Below are positions 44,684 through 53,188 of a stretch of DNA of 64,000 bases, piece after piece (position 1 is the first letter of the stretch; each line of letters starts with the position of its first letter). The stretch comes from an uncultured Lachnospiraceae bacterium. GTDB lineage: Bacteria; Bacillota; Clostridia; Lachnospirales; Lachnospiraceae. The stretch covers positions 223,039-287,038 of the forward strand of contig CACZBW010000003.1 in assembly GCA_902779575.1 (NCBI GenBank), read 5' to 3'. The position numbers and the translations under genes were made by a program. Below the pieces are notes generated by a model that did not search any database, was not told where the DNA came from, and was given only the letters and a program-made list of their open reading frames with translations.

Positions 44684-45871
44684 TCACCGCATTGCCGCTC
44701 TCATTTTTTCTGCCGCTTCTTCCCGCTGCCTGCAAAGTTCTGCCCATGTCGGTCCGGTATGAAGCAGTTCATCGAATTCCTTCAGAACTTCCGGAATGTC
44801 TATATGCTGCGGACATACGGAAGCGCACGCGCCGCAGCCGATACATTTATCAGGCCATTTTTCAGCCGGTGTTCCGTCCATCTGCATCTTTACCGTGAAA
44901 GCTGATGCAAATTTCATGTCATTATACCCTGCAAGAAGCATCGGAATATCAAGTCCCATCGGGCAGCCGCCGCAGCAGTATCTGCATGCTGTACATGGAA
45001 CTCCCTTTTTCAGAGTCTCTGCGATCTCCAGCATCATATTCCACTCTTCTTCACTGAGAGGCGTCCCGTCCGTGAACGTCCTGATATTATCTTTCATCTG
45101 TTCAAGACTGGACATACCGCTCAATACAGTGGCCACCTCCGGAATCTCTGCAAGCCATCTGAAAGCCCATGACGCAATGGACTCTCCGGGTCTTAAGCCT
45201 TTCAGTCTGGCATTGTTTTCTTCTCCGAGGTCAGTAAGCTTTCCGCCCCTCACAGGTTCCATCACCATAACAGGAATCCCCCTGCTGCCGAGCAGTTCAA
45301 TCTTCTTTTTTGCGTCCTGAAGCGTCCAGTCAACATAGTTTAACTGAATCTGGCAAAACTCAATCCTGTCTCCAAAGAAGTCCAGTATTTCCTCCAGGTT
45401 CTCTGCCCTTGCATGGGTAGAAAACCCGAGATGCCTGATTTTTCCGAGTTGCTTTTGCTTTACAAAATAGTCAACTATGCCATACTCCCCGCTTTTGTAT
45501 GTGGCAAGACTGTTTTCATATACATTATGAAAGAGATAGAAATCAAAGTAATCCACGCCGCATTTGGCAAGCTGCTCATGAAAGATACCGTCACAGTCAT
45601 ACTTCTTCATGAACTGATGGCCCGGAAATTTAGTTACCAGCCTGAAACTTTCCCTCGGATATTTTGCAAGTGCCTTTCCGATCGCAATCTCGGACCGGCC
45701 GTCATGATAAGGATACGCTGTGTCAAAATAGTTTACGCCATGCGCCATGGCATAATCCGTCATCTCGTTTACCTGATTCTGGTCTATGCTTCCATCATCT
45801 TTCAGCGGAAGTCTCATTGTTCCGAATGCAAGCTTTGATATTTTTTCTCCGCACGCTGTTGAATACTGCAT
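44684..45871 (-). CDS. Aldo/keto reductase with C-terminal ferredoxin domain
   Basis: 395 residues, GGAGG upstream. N-terminal AKR barrel (LAFGTMRLPL, YFDTAYPYHDGRSE with the tyrosine, TKFPGH with the lysine, FYLFHNV in place of the histidine motif) followed from about residue 300 by two cysteine groups: CTACRYCCGGCPMGLDI and CIGCGACASVCPQHIDI, the second a standard 4Fe-4S site. This architecture is frequent in anaerobes and probably takes electrons from ferredoxin rather than NADPH. It ends 25 bases before the HTH gene. Confidence 0.93.
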   Translation of the reverse strand: MQYSTACGEKISKLAFGTMRLPLKDDGSIDQNQVNEMTDYAMAHGVNYFDTAYPYHDGRSEIAIGKALAKYPRESFRLVTKFPGHQFMKKYDCDGIFHEQLAKCGVDYFDFYLFHNVYENSLATYKSGEYGIVDYFVKQKQLGKIRHLGFSTHARAENLEEILDFFGDRIEFCQIQLNYVDWTLQDAKKKIELLGSRGIPVMVMEPVRGGKLTDLGEENNARLKGLRPGESIASWAFRWLAEIPEVATVLSGMSSLEQMKDNIRTFTDGTPLSEEEWNMMLEIAETLKKGVPCTACRYCCGGCPMGLDIPMLLAGYNDMKFASAFTVKMQMDGTPAEKWPDKCIGCGACASVCPQHIDIPEVLKEFDELLHTGPTWAELCRQREEAAEKMRAAMR

Positions 45872-46014
45872 TGTTTACCTCCTCTTTCCATATATTGCAC
45901 TTCCATCGCCGATATCTTTCCTGGCGATACCCGGGACAGGATATCTTCCGGCAGGGATTCTTCTTTCCTTAGCCGCCGACCGAAGCGGCAGCGCAGACGC
46001 AGGGCTGCAGGACA

Positions 46015-47859
46015 TCACTGCGCCTGCGTTTCCGTAAGCCTCTCCAGCTCGGAAGCCCATCGTGAAACAAGGCCGGGATCCGCCTCATTTTTTATAAGCT
46101 TCGCAAGGGCAAGTACCGTTCCGATCAGCTTTGCCTGGAAGACTTTTTTCCGTATGACCTCTTCCTGCTCGTCTTTGTAGTACTCAGCTGTAAACATCTC
46201 CCATATTCCCCGGCACTTTTCAACAGGCAGCCCGAGGAAAGAATTGATGTCCGAGCTCCCTTTGTCCGCATTGCACAAAAGAGTTCTGTAAAGTCCTCCC
46301 AGATCATAGACTGCCTTGCCTGTCGAGAAGGAATCAAAGTCGATGAACAGCATCTCATCTCCGCTGACCATGATATTATTCGGCTGAATATCGCCGTGCA
46401 CAAGACATTCGGGCTCATCCACCGCTTCAATGATCTCCCTTGCCCTGCCCCTGTACTCCTCCTGCAGCACACAGTCACACCGGTCCGCCTTACAGAGTAT
46501 TTCCCGGCCGAACAGGTCCCTCATGAATTTTTCCAGCTTATTCTCATCCCGGATCTCATGAAGCTGTCTGACAAACTGTGCATAGCGGATAATATAAGCG
46601 TCGCTGTTCTCTTCCGAAGCGATAATCTGCATCAGAGACCTGGCATGGATGAGTTCCATCAGCGTGACGATCTTACCGTCAAAAACGGCATATCCGAAGG
46701 AGAGCGGCGCAGGGATACCGCAGATAAGCGCATTCTTCAGAGCGATTCGCCGGCTGACAATATCGAAATAATCGGGTTTATCTTTGAACGTTTTCGCGGC
46801 CAGCTCGTCAGACACTCTGTAAATGACGCCGTTCGCGCCTTCATTAAGTTTTTCGCAGCGGCTCAGATCAATCTCCGGAAGTCTGTCATTTTCCTCCAGG
46901 TATGCTTCAAATCCTTCGACACTGAACAGAACCGTGCAGTCGGCATTCAGGTTTTTCAGCACGAATCTTCTTCCGGATGTTTTCAGATCTGCAAAAACTC
47001 TGATGCCTTCCATGTCGATCCAGGTCAGCGTGCTGCAGTCGAATATTACCCGGACATCTCCATACTTTTTAAAAAAGCATTCTATATCCTGCCGAAAAGT
47101 ATCGTTCCTTTCTCCTGTAAGCTGCCCGGCCAGATAACATACATAGGGGTCGTCCTCCGCATTCTCCATTTCGATGCTGAATCTTAAGCCTTTCCCGGAG
47201 CAGAGGCTCAGATAGTAGCGAAGGAATTTCCGGAATTCCGGATCCGCGGGGAGCAGAAAAAAGTCCCGCTTTGTCGGAATCTTTCCGCGCGATGCGGCGC
47301 TGTAATATTCATCCCTGGAACTGTATTCAGGGCATGGCATATCATAGCGCATGAACAGATAGGTGCTTATGAGCATCGAGATTTTACCGCAGCCGTCCGA
47401 AAAAAAATGTCCCACAATATTAATGACATATTCGCAGAATGCGGCGATCTCCTCTACCTCGAAGCACTGTGAGGTCAGCAGCCAGTAGAAGCCTCTTATG
47501 AACCAGTCCCACATGAACGGGAGATCCTTTATCCTCGCATAATTGAACCTGCTGCTGTCCTCTCCGCTCCTGAAAAGGCAGCCCTCTTTGACGATCCCTT
47601 TGTTTGTAATCTCCGCGGTTTCCAGCACAAATGCCTCGAGTTCCTTCACCGACCTGAAATTACGTCTCCGGTTTTCATACAGGAACCCGATTGCCTGTTC
47701 CGTGTTCCTGAAAGCAAGATTCCGGGCATCCGCGGCGCTGTCCGCGGCCATCGAATCAATTTTCGTGCTGCTTGCTGACACATCCAGCTTACCGTTCGCT
47801 GTGCGCGACATAACCATCATATTTTTTCTGAATTGCCCGCGGTAATCATTCAGTGTCAT
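46015..47859 (-). CDS. Degenerate Fic / STAS / APH-like kinase fusion
   Basis: 614 residues from ATG 47859, eight bases after AGGAGG. Residues 30-190 resemble a Fic domain: the central motif reads GHFFSDGCGKISM instead of HPFxDGNGRxxR, so histidine, phenylalanine, aspartate and glycines are kept while N becomes C and the arginines K and M. Residues 215-330 are a STAS (anti-sigma antagonist-like) domain, DVRVIFDCSTLTWIDMEGIRVF, with no serine at the usual phosphorylation site (SxG is MEG). Residues 340-600 are a phosphotransferase of the aminoglycoside kinase fold (TIGR02172-like): LVHGDIQPNNIM and LFIDFDSF. A cytoplasmic signalling or self-modifying protein is likely. The 330 bases upstream hold only a hairpin. 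Confidence 0.82.
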   Translation of the reverse strand: MTLNDYRGQFRKNMMVMSRTANGKLDVSASSTKIDSMAADSAADARNLAFRNTEQAIGFLYENRRRNFRSVKELEAFVLETAEITNKGIVKEGCLFRSGEDSSRFNYARIKDLPFMWDWFIRGFYWLLTSQCFEVEEIAAFCEYVINIVGHFFSDGCGKISMLISTYLFMRYDMPCPEYSSRDEYYSAASRGKIPTKRDFFLLPADPEFRKFLRYYLSLCSGKGLRFSIEMENAEDDPYVCYLAGQLTGERNDTFRQDIECFFKKYGDVRVIFDCSTLTWIDMEGIRVFADLKTSGRRFVLKNLNADCTVLFSVEGFEAYLEENDRLPEIDLSRCEKLNEGANGVIYRVSDELAAKTFKDKPDYFDIVSRRIALKNALICGIPAPLSFGYAVFDGKIVTLMELIHARSLMQIIASEENSDAYIIRYAQFVRQLHEIRDENKLEKFMRDLFGREILCKADRCDCVLQEEYRGRAREIIEAVDEPECLVHGDIQPNNIMVSGDEMLFIDFDSFSTGKAVYDLGGLYRTLLCNADKGSSDINSFLGLPVEKCRGIWEMFTAEYYKDEQEEVIRKKVFQAKLIGTVLALAKLIKNEADPGLVSRWASELERLTETQAQ

Positions 47860-48189
47860 TGTAAAGCCCTCCTGAACGAAATATATCAATAAACTGCGTA
47901 CGCTATAAAATATGGTCTGGAAAAAATATATAGGGGAACACTGATTTACCAGTGTTTTCTTAGTGCTGTAATCGATAAATCATTATAGTCATAAAGAAAG
48001 AAACCTGTCTATAATAACTCACTCCATCAGCTTTCCGAACCCGGATCTGCACAATAAAACGGCAGGCCCGCCTCTTGTAAACCGGCAGTCATCCGGCCTG
48101 TAAAAATACTTATATACTCTGTATCAGGCTGTGTTATCATAGGATCAGTACCCAGGTCACCAAAGACAGTGAAAGACAGGTGATATGAA
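47860..48189. other. 330-base intergenic region with an orphan hairpin
   Basis: No gene seen. AACACTG / CAGTGTT (47937-47956) followed by TTTTCTT on the plus strand resembles an intrinsic terminator, although no plus-strand gene ends here. Confidence 0.4.
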
Positions 48190-48687
48190 ATGTCCGCTGT
48201 GTATCCCGAAAAAATAAAAAAAGAACCCAATGGTTCCTACTCCTGGTTCTGTTCCATTGATCCGGACTACTACCGGAAAAGTATCCGTCCGGGTTTTATT
48301 GCATGTATTTTCATTGCTGTGTTCCTCCTGCTTTTCGGTGCGGTGTTAGCCTGGCAATATCACAATTGGGAGTATTTTCTGATCGTAGCCGGCTGTACAG
48401 GCGTATTCATGCTGATCGCGCTCTTCTTCTTCGGTCTGGCATTCTCCGCTTCAGATCCCCAGGAGACCTATGTAATGTCAGAAATTTATATAAAGTCCGG
48501 CTACGGCAAATCTTCCGTGTATCTCCATTATACGAAGCTGAAGACGGTCATCTTCTCCCGCAATTACATAGAACTGAGAGGAAAGACTTCCAAAATGCGT
48601 GTTTATATCCCGGCTGAAGACTTCTATTTTGTAAAAGATTATATACAGCGTCATCTTCCCGGAGAATGCGACATCCGATATGAGTGA
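48190..48687 (+). CDS. Small two-segment membrane protein, YcxB-like
   Basis: 165 residues. Two adjacent membrane segments (about 37-58 and 64-86) followed by a soluble beta-rich tail (YVMSEIYIKSGYGKSSVYLHYTKLKTVIFSRNYIELR), the arrangement of YcxB-type proteins. AGGTGA lies eight bases upstream. Another ATG at 48184 in a second frame opens MKCPLC and stops after ten codons, so it is not used. A stem GGAATGC / GCATTCC (48688-48711) follows the stop. Function unknown. Confidence 0.72.
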   Translation: MSAVYPEKIKKEPNGSYSWFCSIDPDYYRKSIRPGFIACIFIAVFLLLFGAVLAWQYHNWEYFLIVAGCTGVFMLIALFFFGLAFSASDPQETYVMSEIYIKSGYGKSSVYLHYTKLKTVIFSRNYIELRGKTSKMRVYIPAEDFYFVKDYIQRHLPGECDIRYE

Positions 48688-48771
48688 GGAATGCATGTAT
48701 TATAGCATTCCGCTGCAGGCGCAGTTCCTGTCCCTGACAATGTCAGTTTCAGAATACATCCTCCCGTTTAA

Positions 48772-49551
48772 TCACAGCAGCATCTTTTCCAGCCTTTTTG
48801 CCCTTTCAAAGGCCAGTTCTAAAAAAGCCCGGATACCCAGATGCGTATAATCCCAGTTCATCGGTTCAATTGTTATCGGGCCCGAATACCCTGTTTTCTT
48901 TATTTTCTCCATAACAGCAGGCCAGTCCACACTGCCGTCAAAAGGGAGCTGATGCTTATTATAGATGCCCCCGTTATCATGAAGATGCAGTACTGTAAGC
49001 CTCTTTCCGTAATACTCCAGCAGGTCTGTATCAGGAGCATAGTTTAAGTGATGGCAGCTGCCATAACAAAAACCGACATGCGGAAATGTCACGCGGTTGA
49101 GTACGGATGTCAGATTCCGGATATTCCGAAGGTTTTCAAATGCCAGTTTGACATCCAGCGTCCCTGCTTTGTCAATTATTCTGTCCAGCCTGTCATTTCC
49201 GATCTCATTGATCGGGAATTCATCAGCGGGAAGATGGATCACTGCCGCCGGAATATGATGCGTATGACAATCTTCCACGCATTTCAGGTAAAAGTGCAAA
49301 ACATGATCTCCCTGCAGATTATCCAGAGACAGGTCATTCTGGCCATAAACAGGAGTATGTATGTTTTCAATCCGAAGGCCGGCGTCCCGTGCCAGATCAG
49401 CGTCTTCCGGATATTCCTCCCCGCGTCCGAACTTGTCGCTCCACCATAACATAACGCAATCAAACCCGGCGTCCTTGATCAGTCTGTAGCGTTCACTGAA
49501 AGACACGTCATATCCCGGTCCGTATCCAAAACAGTCATATATTCCAGTCAT
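48772..49551 (-). CDS. Sugar phosphate isomerase/epimerase family protein
   Basis: 259 residues, GGAGT upstream. Xylose isomerase-like TIM barrel: DAGFDCVMLWW, GLRIENIHTPV, AAVIHLPADEF, LAFENLRN with the metal glutamate, VGFCYGSCHHLNY, VLHLHDNGG and ITIEPMNWDY. Metal ligands (E, D/H, H, E) are in place. It probably epimerises or isomerises a ketose. It begins 16 bases after the AlkD-like gene. Confidence 0.9.
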   Translation of the reverse strand: MTGIYDCFGYGPGYDVSFSERYRLIKDAGFDCVMLWWSDKFGRGEEYPEDADLARDAGLRIENIHTPVYGQNDLSLDNLQGDHVLHFYLKCVEDCHTHHIPAAVIHLPADEFPINEIGNDRLDRIIDKAGTLDVKLAFENLRNIRNLTSVLNRVTFPHVGFCYGSCHHLNYAPDTDLLEYYGKRLTVLHLHDNGGIYNKHQLPFDGSVDWPAVMEKIKKTGYSGPITIEPMNWDYTHLGIRAFLELAFERAKRLEKMLL

Positions 49552-49566
49552 TTGAGAAGTACTCCG

Positions 49567-50259
49567 TTACTTTGCCCGTACCTTTAATGTCTTCAGGTAT
49601 TCCTTCTGTTCCTCTGTAATTCTATAGCTCTCCACGCTTTTCTGGATTGTCTTGTTGTGTACCCAGCAAGACAGCCTCTTTTCCTCCAGATACGGCAGAA
49701 CCAGTTCATACTGCTTCGCCAGAGCGGTCGCGAAAAACCATGCGATCATCATGTTGATATAATATTCATCTGACTTGACCTCTGCGACCAGATCCGCATA
49801 CTTTGTATCAAACCCCTCCCCCAGAAAATGCTGCATCAGCATTCCGATCGAGAACCTGACCGCATAGGTCTGACCGGATCTGATCCATGCCCGGATGTAA
49901 GGGAGCAGTTTCCCGGGTTCCTTTTTAAATGCTTTTGGGGAAAGCTGGTCACATGTAGCCCAATTATCAATATAAGGCAGAAAAGCGTCAACTTTCGCCA
50001 TGCAGCTGTCAAAATCTTTCTCCAGCGAAATCACAAAAGCATGCAGCTGATCTTCATCGAAATACTGATGCGGCAGGCAGGAGAGAAATCCATCTGTATC
50101 TCCTTCTTTGTACAGGCGCTTTGCGAAAGTGCGCAGTGCCGGTGTTCTGACGCCTATAATTCTGCCGGCAGTTACAGTTGGAATGATTTTTGCCTGCAGA
50201 AGAGCATAGTCCTTATCCTGCATCCGGAACAGCTCCGTTACGATCTCATCTCTGTTCAT
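49567..50259 (-). CDS. DNA alkylation repair protein, AlkD-like
   Basis: 230 residues made of HEAT-like helical repeats. AlkD family features: RTPALRTFAKRLYKEG, the aspartate-tryptophan region PYIDNWATCDQL, SGQTYAVRFSIGMLMQHFL and YYINMMIAWFFATALAKQ. These glycosylases remove bulky or positively charged alkyl bases without flipping them. AGGA precedes the ATG. Confidence 0.9.
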   Translation of the reverse strand: MNRDEIVTELFRMQDKDYALLQAKIIPTVTAGRIIGVRTPALRTFAKRLYKEGDTDGFLSCLPHQYFDEDQLHAFVISLEKDFDSCMAKVDAFLPYIDNWATCDQLSPKAFKKEPGKLLPYIRAWIRSGQTYAVRFSIGMLMQHFLGEGFDTKYADLVAEVKSDEYYINMMIAWFFATALAKQYELVLPYLEEKRLSCWVHNKTIQKSVESYRITEEQKEYLKTLKVRAK

Positions 50260-50589
50260 TTCCGATTATCCTGTCCTCGTTCATCAACCATTGACCCATT
50301 CCGGCCCCTGCATCATCATTCGGGCATACCCTCAGGCCGAATTTCTCATATAAAGTTTACCACAATCGGAGCTGCCTATGTCAAAAATCCTGATCGGGGC
50401 CGCCGGCGGACTCCGCTTCCTTTCCCAATCCGTATCTGACAGCATCCCGGGCTTTCGCATCAAAAGGCTGAACCATTTGAAAAAGGCGGTGTCTGGACTT
50501 TGCATCCTGGCTCCGCCAATTCGTATTGTATCACAGGAAAAACGGCATATGATCCATGGGGAACTTCTTCCGATCCTGCATTAAATCCT
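50260..50589. other. 330-base intergenic region, contains one copy of a hairpin repeat
   Basis: No convincing gene; a 68-codon plus-strand frame at 50378 shows no family resemblance. The region contains the 33-base hairpin repeat described separately. Confidence 0.4.
50485..50517. repeat. 33-base hairpin repeat, copy 1
   Basis: An inverted repeat (GGCGGTGTCTGGA ... TCCTGGCTCCGCC) also found at 62836-62868, with 29 of 33 bases identical. Some changes lie at paired or wobble positions of the stem. Confidence 0.65.
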
Positions 50590-52374
50590 TCATCCGGGAG
50601 CTGCCGCGTTTCCGGCGTCCGCCTCCCGGAAGAGCGCTTCCAGTATCTCGGGTGTGACGGAACCGACCATATTGTAGGTGACTTCACCCTTCCTGTTCAG
50701 CACGATGGTCTGCGGCAGGGTTGTACTGCCGTTGACGATCCCGAAAATTGTGTCATCGTCATCATCGAGAGCAAACGGAATAAGCCAGTCATCCCAGCCT
50801 CTGGAGCGGACATAGTCGTCCGGTTCCTGCTCACCGGTCATTGAGGAGTGAACCGCCAGCATGGCTATGTCACCCTCGTGCTCCTCAAAGAGTTTTTCAA
50901 ACTCGGGCAGCTCCTGGACACAGGGTGTGCAGTAGGTTCCCCAGAGGTTGATAAAGACAATTCTGCCGCGCTTGTCGGCCAGATGGAATTCTCCGCCGTC
51001 AAAAGTAGGCGTCGTAAAATCCGCAAGCTGCTGGCCGGTTTCATAGCCGATGGGCGCATCGCTCTTATAGCTGGCAGACGCGTCACTTTCATTGCCGGCA
51101 GACGCATCGCTTTCATTGCCGGCAGACGCGTCGCTTTCATTGCCGGCAGACGCGTCGCTTTCATTGCCGGCAGACGCGTCGCTTTCATTGCCGGCAGGCG
51201 CATCACTTTCATTGCTGACAGGGGCCTCATCTGCAGAGATCTCTGCGGTCTCTGTAAGCGCTTCCGTTCCTTCGGTCTGATCCTCTGCGAAAGGAACCGC
51301 TTCGCCGGATGACGCTGCCGGAGTCGGTGCGGGCTTCGCGGCTGAACGCTTCTTTACGGTCGGATCAAGGAAGTTGAACCACAGCAGGGCTGCGCAGAGA
51401 AGAATCAGGGCCGCGCCCCAGGGCAGCTTGACAAGTTTCCTGCTGCTTTTCCCGGAACGCTCTCCTTCATCCTTACCTTCGCCTGCAGGCTCTTTCAGCA
51501 GACAGCTGCCGGCCCTGATCGAGATGGCCTTCTCCGGGCAGACTTCCATGCACCTGCCGCAGTTGATACATTCGTGGTCGCCCACGTGCCGCACATCCAT
51601 GCCGCAGGAGCGCACACAGCTGCCGCAGCCGCTGCACTTCACGCTGTCAACCTTCACACCGATAATGTTGAAGCGGTTAAACAGGCCGTAGACCGCACCC
51701 AAAGGGCAGATAAAACGGCAGAAACTGCGGTAGCAGAACACGCAGAACAGCCCTATGATGAGCATGATGATGAATTTGCGCGTGAAAAGAATCCCCAGCA
51801 TGGAAAACCTGGCCGTGTTCGCCGGGTTTGAGAGCAGGCCCATGGCCCCCTCAAAAGTTCCCGCCGGGCAGATATACTTGCAGAAGGCCGGCAGAGGCAG
51901 ATTGTGTTTCAGCCCGTACCACAGCGGGATGGCGGCAGCAAAGACTGCCAGAATAATGTACTTCAGCCAGCTGAGCGCACGGGTAATGAGCGACTTTCTG
52001 ATCTTCGGAGTCGGAATTTTGTGAAGCAGCTCCTGAATCAGGCCGAGCGGGCAGAGCCAGCCGCAGATGGTACGGCCGAAGATGACCCCGAAGAGCGAAA
52101 GGATGCCAAGCACATACCACCCTGCCTGATGGCCGGAAGACGCCAGCGCATTCTGGATGGAACCCAGCGGGCATGCTCCTATGGCGCCGGGGCAGGAATA
52201 ACAGTTGAAACCCGGCACACAGGCAAATTTCGTCTTGCCGACATAGATTTCCCCGTCAATGAAGCCCCTGAGATGGGCGTTATAGAGCAGCGCGCTGTAT
52301 AACTGTACCAGCCGGCGGGTACTGGGGCGATGGCGCTGCCACCAGGAGGTTTTTATATTATCCAAGACCAACAC
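50590..52374 (-). CDS. NapH-type iron-sulfur membrane protein fused to TlpA thioredoxin
   Basis: 594 residues. N-terminal 240 residues: five or six membrane segments with NapH/CcoG-like paired motifs CGWLCPLG and CRFICPLG, plus cysteine-rich CVPGFNCYSCPGAIGACPLG. Residues 245-280 carry two 4Fe-4S sites (CSGCGSCVRSC and CINCGRCMEVCP). After another membrane segment comes an eight-residue tandem repeat linker (about 385-450) and a TlpA domain with WGTYCTPC near residue 480. It should pass electrons from cluster centres to an outside thioredoxin. The start is a GTG or TTG (52374-52365) overlapping the stop of the upstream gene, with GGAG nearby. Confidence 0.88.
   Translation of the reverse strand: MLVLDNIKTSWWQRHRPSTRRLVQLYSALLYNAHLRGFIDGEIYVGKTKFACVPGFNCYSCPGAIGACPLGSIQNALASSGHQAGWYVLGILSLFGVIFGRTICGWLCPLGLIQELLHKIPTPKIRKSLITRALSWLKYIILAVFAAAIPLWYGLKHNLPLPAFCKYICPAGTFEGAMGLLSNPANTARFSMLGILFTRKFIIMLIIGLFCVFCYRSFCRFICPLGAVYGLFNRFNIIGVKVDSVKCSGCGSCVRSCGMDVRHVGDHECINCGRCMEVCPEKAISIRAGSCLLKEPAGEGKDEGERSGKSSRKLVKLPWGAALILLCAALLWFNFLDPTVKKRSAAKPAPTPAASSGEAVPFAEDQTEGTEALTETAEISADEAPVSNESDAPAGNESDASAGNESDASAGNESDASAGNESDASAGNESDASASYKSDAPIGYETGQQLADFTTPTFDGGEFHLADKRGRIVFINLWGTYCTPCVQELPEFEKLFEEHEGDIAMLAVHSSMTGEQEPDDYVRSRGWDDWLIPFALDDDDDTIFGIVNGSTTLPQTIVLNRKGEVTYNMVGSVTPEILEALFREADAGNAAAPG
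51045..51236 (-). repeat. 24-base tandem repeat coding for an eight-residue linker repeat
   Basis: About eight copies of a 24-base unit coding for SDASAGNE or near variants (SDAPAGNE, SDASASYK, SDAPIGYE). The middle five are almost identical in DNA, so recent expansion or gene conversion is likely. They form the flexible acidic arm between the membrane iron-sulfur part and the thioredoxin domain. Confidence 0.9.
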
Positions 52375-53131
52375 ACTCCGTACAGATATTTGCAGCTTTG
52401 GTGTAGACTGCTTTTGCGCTGCCGTTACAGACGCCCAGAATCAGGAAAACCACCGCCGCGGCGACCACAACCAGCTGCAAAACGCTCTTTGCTTTCAAAT
52501 CTTTCCTGTCCCCGTCCGCTCTCGCTTCCGGCTTGATGCCGGATGCATTTTCTTCCTTGATTCGAAGGCGGGCCGCCTCGGTCTCACGCAGGATGCTCTT
52601 CTCCTGCAGGACGGCCGACACCATGAGGCATCCGAGCCCCAGAATAATCCACGGGAAAATATGCAGGGCGAGCGAGGCAATCATCTTTTCCAGATTGCCG
52701 TCGGGAAAATGCCCGCCGTTGGAAAGATAGATTCCGACCGGAACCATGCACAGCAGAAAACAGAACCATCCTGCCCGGAAGATTCTTTTCTGCTTCCGCT
52801 GCTCTTCCTTCATCTGCCCGTCAGGAACCGCCACACGTGAAACAGTGAGATCGCGGGCCAGTCCGGCATCCTTGACGGGCTTGTCGGCGTTTTCATCTCT
52901 CACTGCCAGAATCCAGCCTGCAGCCGTAAAGCCGATCGCACCGAAAAACAGCGGGGCGATCGATTTAAACTTATCTCCAACCGCTTCCCGGGTATAGATC
53001 CATTCCATCGGGTTTTCCGCCTTGCGTGCCCTGCCCTCGCGATAGATGGAGGCGGCCGCGGCCGCCATCAGGATTACCAGCAGGATGCAGAGCACGGACT
53101 GCAGAGCCAGATACAGTTTCTTTTCTGTCAT
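52358..53131 (-). CDS. Membrane protein with CD1871A-type CXXC tail
   Basis: 257 residues from ATG 53131 behind AAAGGG. Four membrane segments, a basic cytoplasmic loop, and a last segment followed by AVYTKAANICTECVGLG, which is the whole hallmark of the short CD1871A family of CXXC proteins. Here that family is the C-terminus of a much longer protein. The CxxC may exchange disulfides with the TlpA partners or hold a cluster with them. Its stop overlaps the start of the NapH-TlpA gene. Confidence 0.75.
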   Translation of the reverse strand: MTEKKLYLALQSVLCILLVILMAAAAASIYREGRARKAENPMEWIYTREAVGDKFKSIAPLFFGAIGFTAAGWILAVRDENADKPVKDAGLARDLTVSRVAVPDGQMKEEQRKQKRIFRAGWFCFLLCMVPVGIYLSNGGHFPDGNLEKMIASLALHIFPWIILGLGCLMVSAVLQEKSILRETEAARLRIKEENASGIKPEARADGDRKDLKAKSVLQLVVVAAAVVFLILGVCNGSAKAVYTKAANICTECVGLG

Positions 53132-53188
53132 AACAGTTACCCTTTCTTCAGGAATCACGTCCTGGCTTTTTGACAGATCAGGGTATCA

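Noticed and set aside
50378-50584. 68-codon plus-strand frame between the AlkD-like and NapH-TlpA genes
   Set aside because: It reads through a repeated hairpin and shows no likeness to a known protein after the first dozen residues.
51045-51236. Regular repeats considered as a CRISPR array
   Set aside because: The 24-base units are contiguous without spacers, in frame, and code for a protein linker.
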